Shown here: piece by piece, positions 8,418 through 15,563 of the stretch | How positions within the stretch are numbered: the first letter of the stretch is position 1 | Layout of the letters: the number at the start of each line of letters is the position of its first letter | Assembly: GCA_029054965.1 (NCBI GenBank) | Contig: JAIDEF010000006.1 | Coordinates: 1 to 20,269, forward strand | DNA length: 20,269 nt | Source of the DNA: Eubacterium sp. | GTDB lineage: Bacteria; Bacillota; Clostridia; Oscillospirales; Acutalibacteraceae | Reading direction: 5' to 3' | Translations under genes and position numbers: made by a program | The notes under the pieces: generated by a model | Told to the model about the DNA's origin: nothing | Databases searched by the model: none | What the model saw: only the letters and a program-made list of their open reading frames with translations

Positions 8418-9532
8418 TGGCAAAGAAAAAATCAAGCATAATACTCAATACAGTTGTATTGGTAATAGTTACTCTTATTTGTGTTGCTCTTCTTGCAGTT
8501 GTTAATCAGATTACAAGAGGCCCTATTGAACAGGCTGAGATTAATACCAGAGCAGAGATTTATAAGGTTGTTTATCCTGATGCAAATGCTTTTGCAGAGG
8601 TGGATAACACTACTGAAATGCTGGAGAAATCAGCAGAGGTTATGAAAAATGCAGGCTATGATGGCTGCTTTGCAAACGATGTTTTATCTGTAACCGATGC
8701 CGGCGGCAGTGTTGTTGGTTATGTTATTGCTGCCACATCACCAAGCGGATACGGTGGTGATATTCAGGTTGCAATCGGTGTAACAAAGGACGGCAAGCTT
8801 ACCGGATTTGATGTTATCAGCAACAGTGAAACTGCAGGTCTTGGCTCAAAATGCACTGAGCCTGATTTTAAAAATCAGTTCGCCGGAAAGCCTGCCTCAA
8901 CACTTGAGGTAACAAAATCAGGTGCAACTGCTGATAATCAGATTGATGCAATCAGCGGTGCAACAATTACAAGTAATGCTGTAACAGAAGCAGCAAATGC
9001 GGCTATCGTTTTCTATCAGGAGAACTTTGCCGGCGGTGTAAAGGATAAGGTGGAAAATGTTGTTGTTGATAATGCCGAGGAGCTTAGTGACAGCTACAAA
9101 ATCACTGTAACAACTACCAAGGGCTTTGCAGGAAAGATTACACTTGCTGTTGAAATCGGCAAGGATTCAACACTCAAAGGCTTTGAGGTTATATCATCAA
9201 ACGAAACACCCGGTTATGGTGCAAAGGCACAGGAGCCTGATTATGCAGCACAGTTTGCGGGCTTGAAGGCTGATAAGATTGCATCAGTTACCACAGGTGC
9301 TAATAAGGATAATAATGAGATTGATGCAATAAGCGGTGCTACCTTTACAACAAAGGCTATTGATATGGCTGTGAATGAAGCAATCAAATATTATCAGGAA
9401 AATTACGGCGGCGGCTTATCAGAAGCATTTGCTAATGAGGCAGATGAGCCTGAGGAGTCAGTTGATGCAGTTGCAGCCGCATCACCGCAGCCTGGCAGAA
9501 TCAGTGTTTTAGCATTCGGAAAGGGGGAGTGA
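8417..9532 (+). CDS. rnfG: RnfG with two tandem FMN-binding domains
   Basis: 371 residues, while ordinary RnfG/NqrC is close to 200. One N-terminal membrane helix (about 6-27) anchors an extracytoplasmic part. Two FMN-binding domains follow. The first (about 90-203) has SPSGYGGDIQVAIGV, SETAGLGSK and the site S180-G-A-T183. The second (about 225-335) has NETPGYGAK and S306-G-A-T309. Both threonines fit the ApbE flavinylation target and both sit in the shared context EIDAISGAT or QIDAISGAT. The tail (about 336-371) is acidic, then AP-rich, and unlike usual RnfG. It is the third gene of the operon, coupled to rnfD, with AAGGAG ten bases before its start. The enzyme that attaches FMN (ApbE) is not in this window. 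Confidence 0.93.
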   Translation: MAKKKSSIILNTVVLVIVTLICVALLAVVNQITRGPIEQAEINTRAEIYKVVYPDANAFAEVDNTTEMLEKSAEVMKNAGYDGCFANDVLSVTDAGGSVVGYVIAATSPSGYGGDIQVAIGVTKDGKLTGFDVISNSETAGLGSKCTEPDFKNQFAGKPASTLEVTKSGATADNQIDAISGATITSNAVTEAANAAIVFYQENFAGGVKDKVENVVVDNAEELSDSYKITVTTTKGFAGKITLAVEIGKDSTLKGFEVISSNETPGYGAKAQEPDYAAQFAGLKADKIASVTTGANKDNNEIDAISGATFTTKAIDMAVNEAIKYYQENYGGGLSEAFANEADEPEESVDAVAAASPQPGRISVLAFGKGE

Positions 9533-9537
9533 GATAA

Positions 9538-10218
9538 ATGAAAAAAGTATTTGAAAGACTTTATAACGGTATTATCAAAGAAAACCCTGTTTTAGTTCTT
9601 ATGCTCGGTATGTGTCCCACTCTTGCGGTTACCACCAGTGCTAAAAACGGTCTGGGTATGGGTCTTGCTACAATGGTAGTTCTCATTATGTCAAACTTAA
9701 TCATTTCGCTTCTTCGCAAGGTTATTCCCAATGGTGTAAGAGTTCCTGTTTATATCATAATCATTGCATCTTTTGTTACGATTGTTGAAATGCTTATGCA
9801 CGCATATGTTACTTCACTTTACAGCAGTCTGGGTATTTTCATCCCTCTCATTGTTGTTAACTGTATCATACTCGGCAGAGCAGAGCAGTATGCTTCAAAA
9901 AACAATCCTATTTTATCAATATTCGATGGTATCGGTATTGGCTTAGGCTTTACTATCGGTTTAACAATTATTGGTATGGTAAGAGAATTGATCGGTGCAG
10001 GCACACTGTTTGACATTCAGGTTATGCCTGAAAGCTATGAGCCTGTATCAATATTCGTAATGGCTCCCGGTGCATTCTTTGTTCTTGCTATTCTTTGTGC
10101 AATTCAGAACAAGTTTAAGCTCAAGGGTGCAAACAGACACACAAAGGGCGAAACCAAATGTAATGGTGATTGCAGAAACTGCCCTTCAGCAAAGGAGGAG
10201 GTAGAGAACGATGGCTAA
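9538..10218 (+). CDS. rnfE: RnfE, membrane subunit of the Rnf complex
   Basis: 226 residues with about six membrane helices. The two cysteines that, with the RnfA pair, hold a membrane-embedded iron-sulfur centre in characterised Rnf/Nqr complexes are present: C26 in LGMCPTLA and C109 in VVNCIILGRAE. The C-terminal tail past the last helix carries three further cysteines, C208-x3-C212-x2-C215 (CNGDCRNC), in a hydrophilic stretch. The ribosome binding site GGGGGAG lies within the last codons of rnfG. The 3' end overlaps rnfA by 8 bases. Confidence 0.95.
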   Translation: MKKVFERLYNGIIKENPVLVLMLGMCPTLAVTTSAKNGLGMGLATMVVLIMSNLIISLLRKVIPNGVRVPVYIIIIASFVTIVEMLMHAYVTSLYSSLGIFIPLIVVNCIILGRAEQYASKNNPILSIFDGIGIGLGFTIGLTIIGMVRELIGAGTLFDIQVMPESYEPVSIFVMAPGAFFVLAILCAIQNKFKLKGANRHTKGETKCNGDCRNCPSAKEEVENDG

Positions 10219-10789
10219 GACATTATTCCTTGTATTGATTACAACCGCTTTAATAAATAATGTTGTGCTCAGCCAGTTTCTTGGTATCTGCCCGTTCCTT
10301 GGTGTATCAAGAAATATTAAAACTGCAGCAGGTATGGGCGGTGCAGTTGTATTTGTAATCACGCTGTCATCTGCGGTAACCAGCCTTCTTTACACCTATG
10401 TGCTTGATAAGCTGGGTCTTACCTATTTAAGAACAATCGTATTTATTGCAGTTATTGCATTTTTAGTTCAGCTTGTTGAAATATTCCTTAAAAAGGTTTC
10501 ACCTGCACTGTATAAGAGCCTTGGTGTATATCTTCCATTGATTACAACAAACTGTGCTGTGCTCGGTACAGCACTTACAAATGTTCAGCAGTCTAATGAC
10601 TTTGTAACAAGTGTTGTTACAGGACTTGGTACTGCCCTCGGCTTTTGTGTTGCTATTATTATTATGGCAGGTGTCCGTGAAAAGACAGAGAGCAATGATT
10701 TCCCCAAATCATTTGCAGGAACCCCTGCTGTTCTTATGACCGCATGTCTGATGTCAATTGCCTTTTACGGCTTTAACGTGTTTGCTTAA
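10211..10789 (+). CDS. rnfA: RnfA, membrane subunit of the Rnf complex
   Basis: 192 residues, the standard length, with six hydrophobic helices. It is homologous to RnfE in inverted topology. The conserved cysteines are C27 in FLGICPFLGVS and C115 in TTNCAVLGTAL. In the family they share an iron-sulfur centre with RnfE inside the membrane. It overlaps the end of rnfE by 8 bases and its AGGAGG ribosome binding site lies inside rnfE, so the two are translationally coupled and probably made in equal amounts. Confidence 0.97.
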   Translation: MAKTLFLVLITTALINNVVLSQFLGICPFLGVSRNIKTAAGMGGAVVFVITLSSAVTSLLYTYVLDKLGLTYLRTIVFIAVIAFLVQLVEIFLKKVSPALYKSLGVYLPLITTNCAVLGTALTNVQQSNDFVTSVVTGLGTALGFCVAIIIMAGVREKTESNDFPKSFAGTPAVLMTACLMSIAFYGFNVFA

Positions 10790-10803
10790 ACGGAGGTGCT
10801 GTT

Positions 10804-11601
10804 ATGGATTTTAATGAAATAGCAATCGCTGTCGGCATAGTTTGTGCAATCAGCGTTATTATCGGTTTAGTTCTTGGTATTGCTGAAAAGGTTTTTCACG
10901 TTGAGGTTGATGAAAAAGAAGAGCAGGTAAGGGATGCACTCCCCGGGTCAAACTGCGGCGGCTGCGGATATGCAGGCTGTGACGCACTGGCAAAGGCTAT
11001 TGCTAAGGGGGACGCTCCTGTTTCAGCATGTCCTGTAGGAGGAAAGCCTACAGCAGAAAAGATTGCTGAAATTATGGGTAAAGAGCTTGGCGAGCTTGAA
11101 CGAAAGGTTGCCTATGTAAAATGTGACGGTACCTGTGAAAAAAGACACGAATCATATAATTATTTCGGTGTTGATAGCTGTGTTTACGCTGCTAAAATGC
11201 CCGGTTCAAGCCCTTATTCCTGCAGCTACGGTTGTCTTGGCTTTGGCTCCTGTGCAAAGGTTTGCCCTGTAAGAGCTATAAGAATAATTGACAAAAAAGC
11301 CGTTGTTGACGAGAGTCTGTGTATTGCCTGCGGCAGATGTGTTAAAATTTGTCCTCATAATCTTATTGATTTTGTTCCTGCAAACAGCACATATCGTGTT
11401 CAGTGTTCATCACTTGCAAGGGGTAAGGATGTTACTGCTGCATGTACAGCAGGCTGTATCGGCTGCGGAATATGTGCTAAAAATTGCCCGAGTGATGCAA
11501 TTATATTTGAAAATAATATTGCTCGCATTGACTATGACAAGTGTACTAAGTGCGGTGCTTGTGAGGAAAAATGTCCCAGAAATATTATTAAAATATATTA
11601 A
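10804..11601 (+). CDS. rnfB: RnfB, multi-cluster iron-sulfur subunit accepting electrons from ferredoxin
   Basis: 265 residues. An N-terminal membrane helix (about 5-26) precedes the characteristic [4Fe-4S] domain C51-x2-C54-x4-C59-x16-C76 (NCGGCGYAGC). Ferredoxin-type sites follow at C140/C144/C150/C154, C173/C176/C179/C183, C218/C221/C224/C228 (with C214 just before) and C247/C250/C253/C257, the last cysteine of each being followed by proline. Extra cysteines at 107, 111, 126 and 201 are also present. RnfB is the entry point for electrons from reduced ferredoxin at the cytoplasmic face. It has a GGAGG ribosome binding site and is last of the six rnf genes. No clear terminator follows it. 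Confidence 0.96.
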   Translation: MDFNEIAIAVGIVCAISVIIGLVLGIAEKVFHVEVDEKEEQVRDALPGSNCGGCGYAGCDALAKAIAKGDAPVSACPVGGKPTAEKIAEIMGKELGELERKVAYVKCDGTCEKRHESYNYFGVDSCVYAAKMPGSSPYSCSYGCLGFGSCAKVCPVRAIRIIDKKAVVDESLCIACGRCVKICPHNLIDFVPANSTYRVQCSSLARGKDVTAACTAGCIGCGICAKNCPSDAIIFENNIARIDYDKCTKCGACEEKCPRNIIKIY

Positions 11602-11603
11602 TC

Positions 11604-11695
11604 AGTGTCAATAATGATAAATTAATAACAGGTTTTGTCTAATATTGACAATATTTTGATAAAATATTGACAATCTCTATTTTTTAATATATTAT
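11604..11695 (+). promoter_or_regulatory. Promoter and operator-like repeats before the FMN-binding-like lipoprotein gene
   Basis: The promoter has -35 TTGACA (11667-11672), a 17-base spacer and -10 TATTAT (11690-11695), giving a leader of about 24 bases. Upstream, AATATTGACAAT occurs twice (11641-11652 and 11663-11674, 22 bases apart, the second containing the -35). TGTCAATA, the reverse complement of TATTGACA, occurs at 11605-11612. Two overlapping perfect palindromes are present: AATATTG-A-CAATATT (11641-11655) and CAATATTTT-GAT-AAAATATTG (11649-11669). This is a strong candidate operator region. The second palindrome could instead be an AT-rich hairpin ending rnf transcripts, but its T run is about 10 bases away. 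Confidence 0.7.
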
Positions 11696-11725
11696 AAGGG
11701 TATCAAATATAAGGAGAAAAGACTT

Positions 11726-12739
11726 ATGACAAAAATGAAAAAAATTCTTGCTGTTGGTCTTGCATCAATTCTTGCAGTTTCTTTCGCTGCTTGCAGCAAA
11801 GCTACTAATGATGATGGCACAACCAAGGGCGAGAACAAAGCAGACACTGTTAAAACAGGTTTAGCTGTTATCAGTGAAATCAAGGCCGATGAGTACAATC
11901 CTTCAGATACTGCACTTGAGATTGACTCAGTTGCAGCTGCTGTTACTGTTGACGCAGACGGTAAAATTGTAGACGTTAAAATTGATGAAGCTCAGACAAA
12001 GCCTGACCTTACAAAGGATAATGGTGATGTTTCTGACCTCAGAACAAAGCTCGCTAAAAAAGAAGACTATGGTATGAAATCAGTTTCAGCTGCAAACGGT
12101 ATCGGTAAGGAATGGTATGAGCAGGTTGCTGCTTTCGAGGCTTGGGCAAAGGGTAAGACTGCTGATGAGGTTAAGGCCGGTGTTGATGCTGAAGGTAATC
12201 CTACAGACGCTGATTTAAAGGCTGGCTGCACAATCAAGGCAAATGGCTTTACTGAGGTTGTTGCAAAGGCTATGGCATCTGCAACAGATATGGGCGCAAA
12301 GGCTACTGATACTTTAAGACTTTCTGTTACTACCGAGAAGTATTATGAGAGCAACGAAACTAACCTTCAGTATGATTCAAACTATGCTGCAGTTACTTTC
12401 GATGCTGAGGGCAAAATCACATCTTGTCTGATTGATGCTTCACAGGCTAAGTGCTCAATTGCTGACGGCAAGTTCACAGTTGAGAAGGGTGCTTATCAGT
12501 CAAAGAAAGAGCTTAAAGAAAACTATAATATGAAGGCTGTTTCAGCTGCAAACGGGATAGGCAAAGAGTGGTATGAGCAGGCTGCTGCTTTTGAGGCTTG
12601 GGCAAAGGGTAAAACTGCTGCCGAGGTTAAAGCAGGTGTAGGCGAGGACGGCAAGCCATCAGATGCTGATTTAAAGGCAGGTTGCACAATCATTGTTAAT
12701 GCAATTGCAGAGAATGTTGCTGCTGCAGCTACAGCTTAA
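11726..12739 (+). CDS. Lipoprotein with two tandem FMN-binding-like domains
   Basis: 337 residues. The start at 11726 is preceded by AAGGAG nine bases upstream. The N-terminus is a lipoprotein signal with a lipobox ending in cysteine 23 (SFAAC), so the mature protein should be tethered outside the membrane. Two similar domains follow (about 40-187 and 192-335), with repeat segments AANGIGKEWYEQ, AAFEAWAKGKT and DADLKAGCTI. The strand pattern AAVTVDADGKIVDVKID resembles FMN_bind domains. AGCT (T169, T321) sits where RnfG has SGAT, preceded by D-x-x, so each threonine is a possible flavin site, though Ala and Cys replace the usual Ser/Thr and Ala. Its position after rnfB suggests an extracellular redox partner of Rnf. 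I am sure of the lipoprotein and the duplication, less of flavin binding. Confidence 0.78.
   Translation: MTKMKKILAVGLASILAVSFAACSKATNDDGTTKGENKADTVKTGLAVISEIKADEYNPSDTALEIDSVAAAVTVDADGKIVDVKIDEAQTKPDLTKDNGDVSDLRTKLAKKEDYGMKSVSAANGIGKEWYEQVAAFEAWAKGKTADEVKAGVDAEGNPTDADLKAGCTIKANGFTEVVAKAMASATDMGAKATDTLRLSVTTEKYYESNETNLQYDSNYAAVTFDAEGKITSCLIDASQAKCSIADGKFTVEKGAYQSKKELKENYNMKAVSAANGIGKEWYEQAAAFEAWAKGKTAAEVKAGVGEDGKPSDADLKAGCTIIVNAIAENVAAAATA
12083..12689 (+). repeat. Tandem domain repeat in the lipoprotein gene, 456-base period
   Basis: DNA at about 12083-12233 is repeated in frame at about 12539-12689. The shift is exactly 456 bases (152 codons) without insertions, and identity is high enough to see at nucleotide level, for example gtttcagctgcaaacgg in both. 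This indicates a fairly recent or homogenised domain duplication. Confidence 0.8.
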
Positions 12740-12752
12740 AATTTAATTATTT

Positions 12753-12781
12753 AAGGAGAGTCGAAAGACTCTCCTTTTTTA
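12753..12781 (+). terminator. Rho-independent terminator after the lipoprotein gene
   Basis: An 8-bp GC-containing stem ggagagtc/gactctcc (12755-12762 with 12767-12774) is extended by two A-T pairs. It is closed by a GAAA tetraloop and followed by seven T. It also marks the end of any rnf read-through transcript. Confidence 0.92.
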
Positions 12782-12867
12782 TTATTTCTATGTAATTATC
12801 AACATATAGAATATATAAAGTAAATATTAAATATTAAACGCGTATAAAATAAAAGTAAAAATTACTA

Positions 12868-12896
12868 TTGTTTTCCTGGATTGATAGTGATATAAT
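12868..12896 (+). promoter_or_regulatory. Promoter of the first GPH-type transporter gene
   Basis: A weak -35 TTGTTT (12868-12873) is separated by 17 bases from -10 TATAAT (12891-12896), preceded by TGA, an extended -10. The leader is about 27 bases. The stretch before it (12782-12867) is AT-rich and shows nothing else. Confidence 0.65.
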
Positions 12897-12898
12897 AG

Positions 12899-12913
12899 GT
12901 TAAAAATTTTAAC
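12899..12913 (+). promoter_or_regulatory. Perfect 15-base palindrome just downstream of the -10, candidate operator
   Basis: GTTAAAA-A-TTTTAAC is perfectly symmetric about 12906. It covers the expected transcription start and first transcribed bases of the transporter gene, a position where a bound protein would block transcription. No regulator is known for it. Confidence 0.5.
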
Positions 12914-12929
12914 AAAGAGGGGTTTTCTT

Positions 12930-14465
12930 ATGGCAAAAACTAAAGCCGCTGCAGCAGTGTCAAATACTTCTGCAGAGAAAAAGTACATGAAGCCATCAGA
13001 GATTGTTACCTTCGGTATAGGCCTATTCGGTGTTGCCTTGCTTACAGGATGGATGCCGGACTATACTATGACTTTCTTTGCAGACTTCGCATTTAAAGGA
13101 CAGGGCTTTGATTCAGCTCAGCTTGCTACAATTGTATCATCCGTATTCGGTGTTGCAGGTGTAGTCGGTGCTGTTTGTGAGCTTGTTATCGGTATGCTTG
13201 TTGACAGAACAAGAACAAAGCTCGGTAAAGTTAAGCCTTGGGTAGGTTTCGGTGCAATTCCGCTTGCTATTATTTCAATGCTTGTTTTCATTGCTCCGAA
13301 CACATCATCATTCACAGTAGCTACAATCTGGATGTTTGTTATTTATGCACTTTATACCGCAATTTCCTGTGCGGTTGAGTCACCTTCAAACTGCTTTGGT
13401 GCACTTTGTTCACCAAACCCGAAGGAAAGATCAAGTGCTATTTCAATCGCATCATTCCTTCGTTCTGTAGGTCAGAGCGGTGGTCAGGTTGTAATTATTG
13501 CTGTTCCTGCAATTATGAAGGCAGCAATGGGTCAGCAGCAGTATAAGAATGCTGAGGGTCAGGGTATTGACCTTATCATTTCAACTGCAGTTTGTGCCCT
13601 TGGTATGATGATTTTCGTAATGATTTTCTTTGCTAACAACAAAGAGCGTGTACCTTACACAACAGAAAAGGTATCACTTGCAGAATCAATCAAGCTTGTA
13701 TTTACAAACAAAAACCTTCTTATGGTTTCACTTACAAAGCTCTTCGGCTTTGGCCGTGGTGTTTACGGTACAGTTTCACTTTACATAGCTGTTTATCTTC
13801 TTGGCTCAAAGGGCTTAAAGCTTGCGCTTATGCTTCCAATGGGTATCGGTACAGCTGTTGGTACACTTCTTGTTAACCTTGTTCTCAAGAAATTCTCTAC
13901 AAAGAAAACATTCATTCTTTTCTGCGTATACGGTTTCTCATCAATGGCTATTCTGTTCTTTATGTCAAAGGGAATCGGCTTTAACTCAACACTTATCGTT
14001 CCATTCCTTATTCTCAATTTCTTCTGCGGTATTCAGCACGGTAACACAAACGTTACACCTAATATTATGATTGCTGACTGTATTGATGAAATGGAATACA
14101 AAACAGGTAAGCGTCAGGAAGGTCTTGCTTATGCAGGTTATGGTCTGTTCTCAAAGATTGCATCTGCAGGCACTAAGTGGCTTGCTCCTATGCTTGTTTA
14201 TACATGGAGCGGTTATCAGTTCTCACAGAGTACAAACATTGCATATGCTGACCAGACCAATGATGTATTGATGAAGTTCCTTGCTATCTATACAATTATT
14301 CCTGCAGCTTTCGTTCTTTTACAGGCTGTTCCGATTTTCTTCTATGATATGGTCGGAGAGAAGAAGGATAGAATTACCGCTGCACTTGCAGAAAGAAGAG
14401 CAGCTGCAGATACTGAAGCAACTGATGAAACAGAAGATGTCAGCATCAGTGAAAATGCAGAGTAA
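12930..14465 (+). CDS. GPH/MelB-type cation symporter (MFS_2)
   Basis: 511 residues with about twelve membrane helices. The loop D92-R-T-R-T-K-L-G-K-V-K-P-W104 is the signature of the glycoside-pentoside-hexuronide:cation symporter family (MelB-like). The later segment MIADCIDEMEYKTGKRQEG is also typical. Members import sugars, glycosides or related molecules with Na+ or H+. The hydrophilic N-terminal 17 residues and acidic C-terminal 30 residues are probably cytoplasmic. AGAGGGG lies seven bases before the start. The next gene follows 14 bases downstream in the same operon. A second family member lies at 17305, with a similar C-terminus (VGEKK then AA-RR). The substrate is unknown. Confidence 0.9.
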   Translation: MAKTKAAAAVSNTSAEKKYMKPSEIVTFGIGLFGVALLTGWMPDYTMTFFADFAFKGQGFDSAQLATIVSSVFGVAGVVGAVCELVIGMLVDRTRTKLGKVKPWVGFGAIPLAIISMLVFIAPNTSSFTVATIWMFVIYALYTAISCAVESPSNCFGALCSPNPKERSSAISIASFLRSVGQSGGQVVIIAVPAIMKAAMGQQQYKNAEGQGIDLIISTAVCALGMMIFVMIFFANNKERVPYTTEKVSLAESIKLVFTNKNLLMVSLTKLFGFGRGVYGTVSLYIAVYLLGSKGLKLALMLPMGIGTAVGTLLVNLVLKKFSTKKTFILFCVYGFSSMAILFFMSKGIGFNSTLIVPFLILNFFCGIQHGNTNVTPNIMIADCIDEMEYKTGKRQEGLAYAGYGLFSKIASAGTKWLAPMLVYTWSGYQFSQSTNIAYADQTNDVLMKFLAIYTIIPAAFVLLQAVPIFFYDMVGEKKDRITAALAERRAAADTEATDETEDVSISENAE

Positions 14466-14479
14466 GGGGGTAAGTAAAA

Positions 14480-15463
14480 ATGGCTGAAACAAAAGAGAAA
14501 AAGGGCTTTAAGACTGGTGCTTACTCAGTTATTGCCTGTGTAACAGTTGCTGTTGTTCTTGTTTTGATGACAATTTTTGCTTTCACAATAAGATACACTG
14601 CTTTTTCACCTGAAAAGGTTGCTCAGTTTTACACTGATACTGTTGTTCAGACAGGTGATGGTTATAATGCTTATAAAAATACACTTGTTTCAAAAAATCA
14701 GAAATATGGTAATTTTGTAATTAATGCTTATATGCTGCCATTTGTTAATGATGGTGACGATGTTAAGCAGGCTGATTTTGTCGGCACAGGTAATGATGAA
14801 GAGGCTGCTGCTATTGACGAAGTTTACAACACAATGTATGATTACTATGTTGAGCTTCTCAGCACCTGCGGTCTTGATAATTATGATGAGTTTTACAATA
14901 ACTACTTTGCTAAGCTCAGCGAGGTTAGAAATGCTGTTTACGGCGATGAATACATGGACACTGAATTTATGTTCGGTGCTTTTGAATCAAATGTTGACCG
15001 TTACGGCAAATCCTTGACAGGTACTGAAAGAAAGCTTGCACAGGATGAAAAGACTGTTATTCAGGAAGAATCAACAGGCGTTTATCAGGAAAAGTTTGGT
15101 AAGGACTATAAATTTACCGCAACAGTTAAAGAATGCAATGAGCTTTCAGCAGATGAGGCAAAGGCTTACATTGATGAGTATTCGGCAAGAATTAAGCCTG
15201 TAGCAGAGTCAGGTGCAGCAAAGGCTGACCAGTATGGTCTTGTTGATGCTGATAAAAAGGATACAAAAAAATCTGATATGATTGATGCGTTTGCAAAGCT
15301 TGATTGTTCAGAGAATATTGATTCAGTTGCAAAGGCGATTGTTGATGTAACTCTTGACGATGGTACAGTTGTTGCAACACAGGAGCTTTATGTTGTTAAA
15401 ATCGGAAATAGCTGGTATGTTGATGAAACAAATATTGACATTTCAGCATTATTCCTTGCATAA
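14480..15463 (+). CDS. Membrane-anchored extracytoplasmic protein of unknown function
   Basis: 327 residues, family not recognised. A short lysine-rich cytoplasmic start is followed by one membrane helix (about 16-38, no clear cleavage site). A largely acidic, tyrosine-rich external region of nearly 290 residues makes up the rest. The last 60 residues (ending KIGNSWYVDETNIDISALFLA) resemble the closing strands of small NTF2-like extracytoplasmic domains, where a K-x-G-x-x-W-Y-V-D pattern is common; this is a weak resemblance. AAGGGGG lies nine bases before the ATG. It follows the GPH transporter by 14 bases with no promoter between, so the two are cotranscribed. That suggests a helper or substrate-presenting partner of the transporter, but this is inferred only from position. 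Confidence 0.8.
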   Translation: MAETKEKKGFKTGAYSVIACVTVAVVLVLMTIFAFTIRYTAFSPEKVAQFYTDTVVQTGDGYNAYKNTLVSKNQKYGNFVINAYMLPFVNDGDDVKQADFVGTGNDEEAAAIDEVYNTMYDYYVELLSTCGLDNYDEFYNNYFAKLSEVRNAVYGDEYMDTEFMFGAFESNVDRYGKSLTGTERKLAQDEKTVIQEESTGVYQEKFGKDYKFTATVKECNELSADEAKAYIDEYSARIKPVAESGAAKADQYGLVDADKKDTKKSDMIDAFAKLDCSENIDSVAKAIVDVTLDDGTVVATQELYVVKIGNSWYVDETNIDISALFLA

Positions 15464-15477
15464 ACAAATATAAAACA

Positions 15478-15511
15478 AGCACCCGAAGTTTAATATTTCG
15501 GGTGCTGCTTT
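15478..15511 (+). terminator. Rho-independent terminator after the unknown membrane-anchored protein
   Basis: A 10-bp stem agcacccgaa/ttcgggtgct (15478-15487 with 15497-15506) has a 9-base AT loop. The T run after it is short and interrupted (gctttatta), so efficiency may be moderate. It is the only terminator-like element for the plus-strand operon here. Confidence 0.7.
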
Positions 15512-15525
15512 ATTATAGCGGATGC

Positions 15526-15556
15526 AAAAAAACAGCACTCCTATTGGAGTGCTGTT
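15526..15556 (-). terminator. Rho-independent terminator of the TetR-type gene
   Basis: A perfect 11-bp stem aacagcactcc/ggagtgctgtt (15531-15541 with 15546-15556) closes a 4-base loop. On the minus strand it is followed by a T run (plus-strand A run 15526-15532). It lies 8 bases past the stop of the minus-strand gene. Confidence 0.88.
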
Positions 15557-15563
15557 AAACATT

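Noticed and set aside
11649..11669. 21-base palindrome as a terminator for the rnf operon
   Set aside because: The stem is almost entirely A-T and the T run begins about 10 bases later; the overlapping repeats and -35 fit a control region better, though partial termination cannot be excluded.
6070..12739. An apbE flavin transferase gene for the Rnf and lipoprotein flavin sites
   Set aside because: No coding region in the window resembles it; it must lie elsewhere if these sites are modified.
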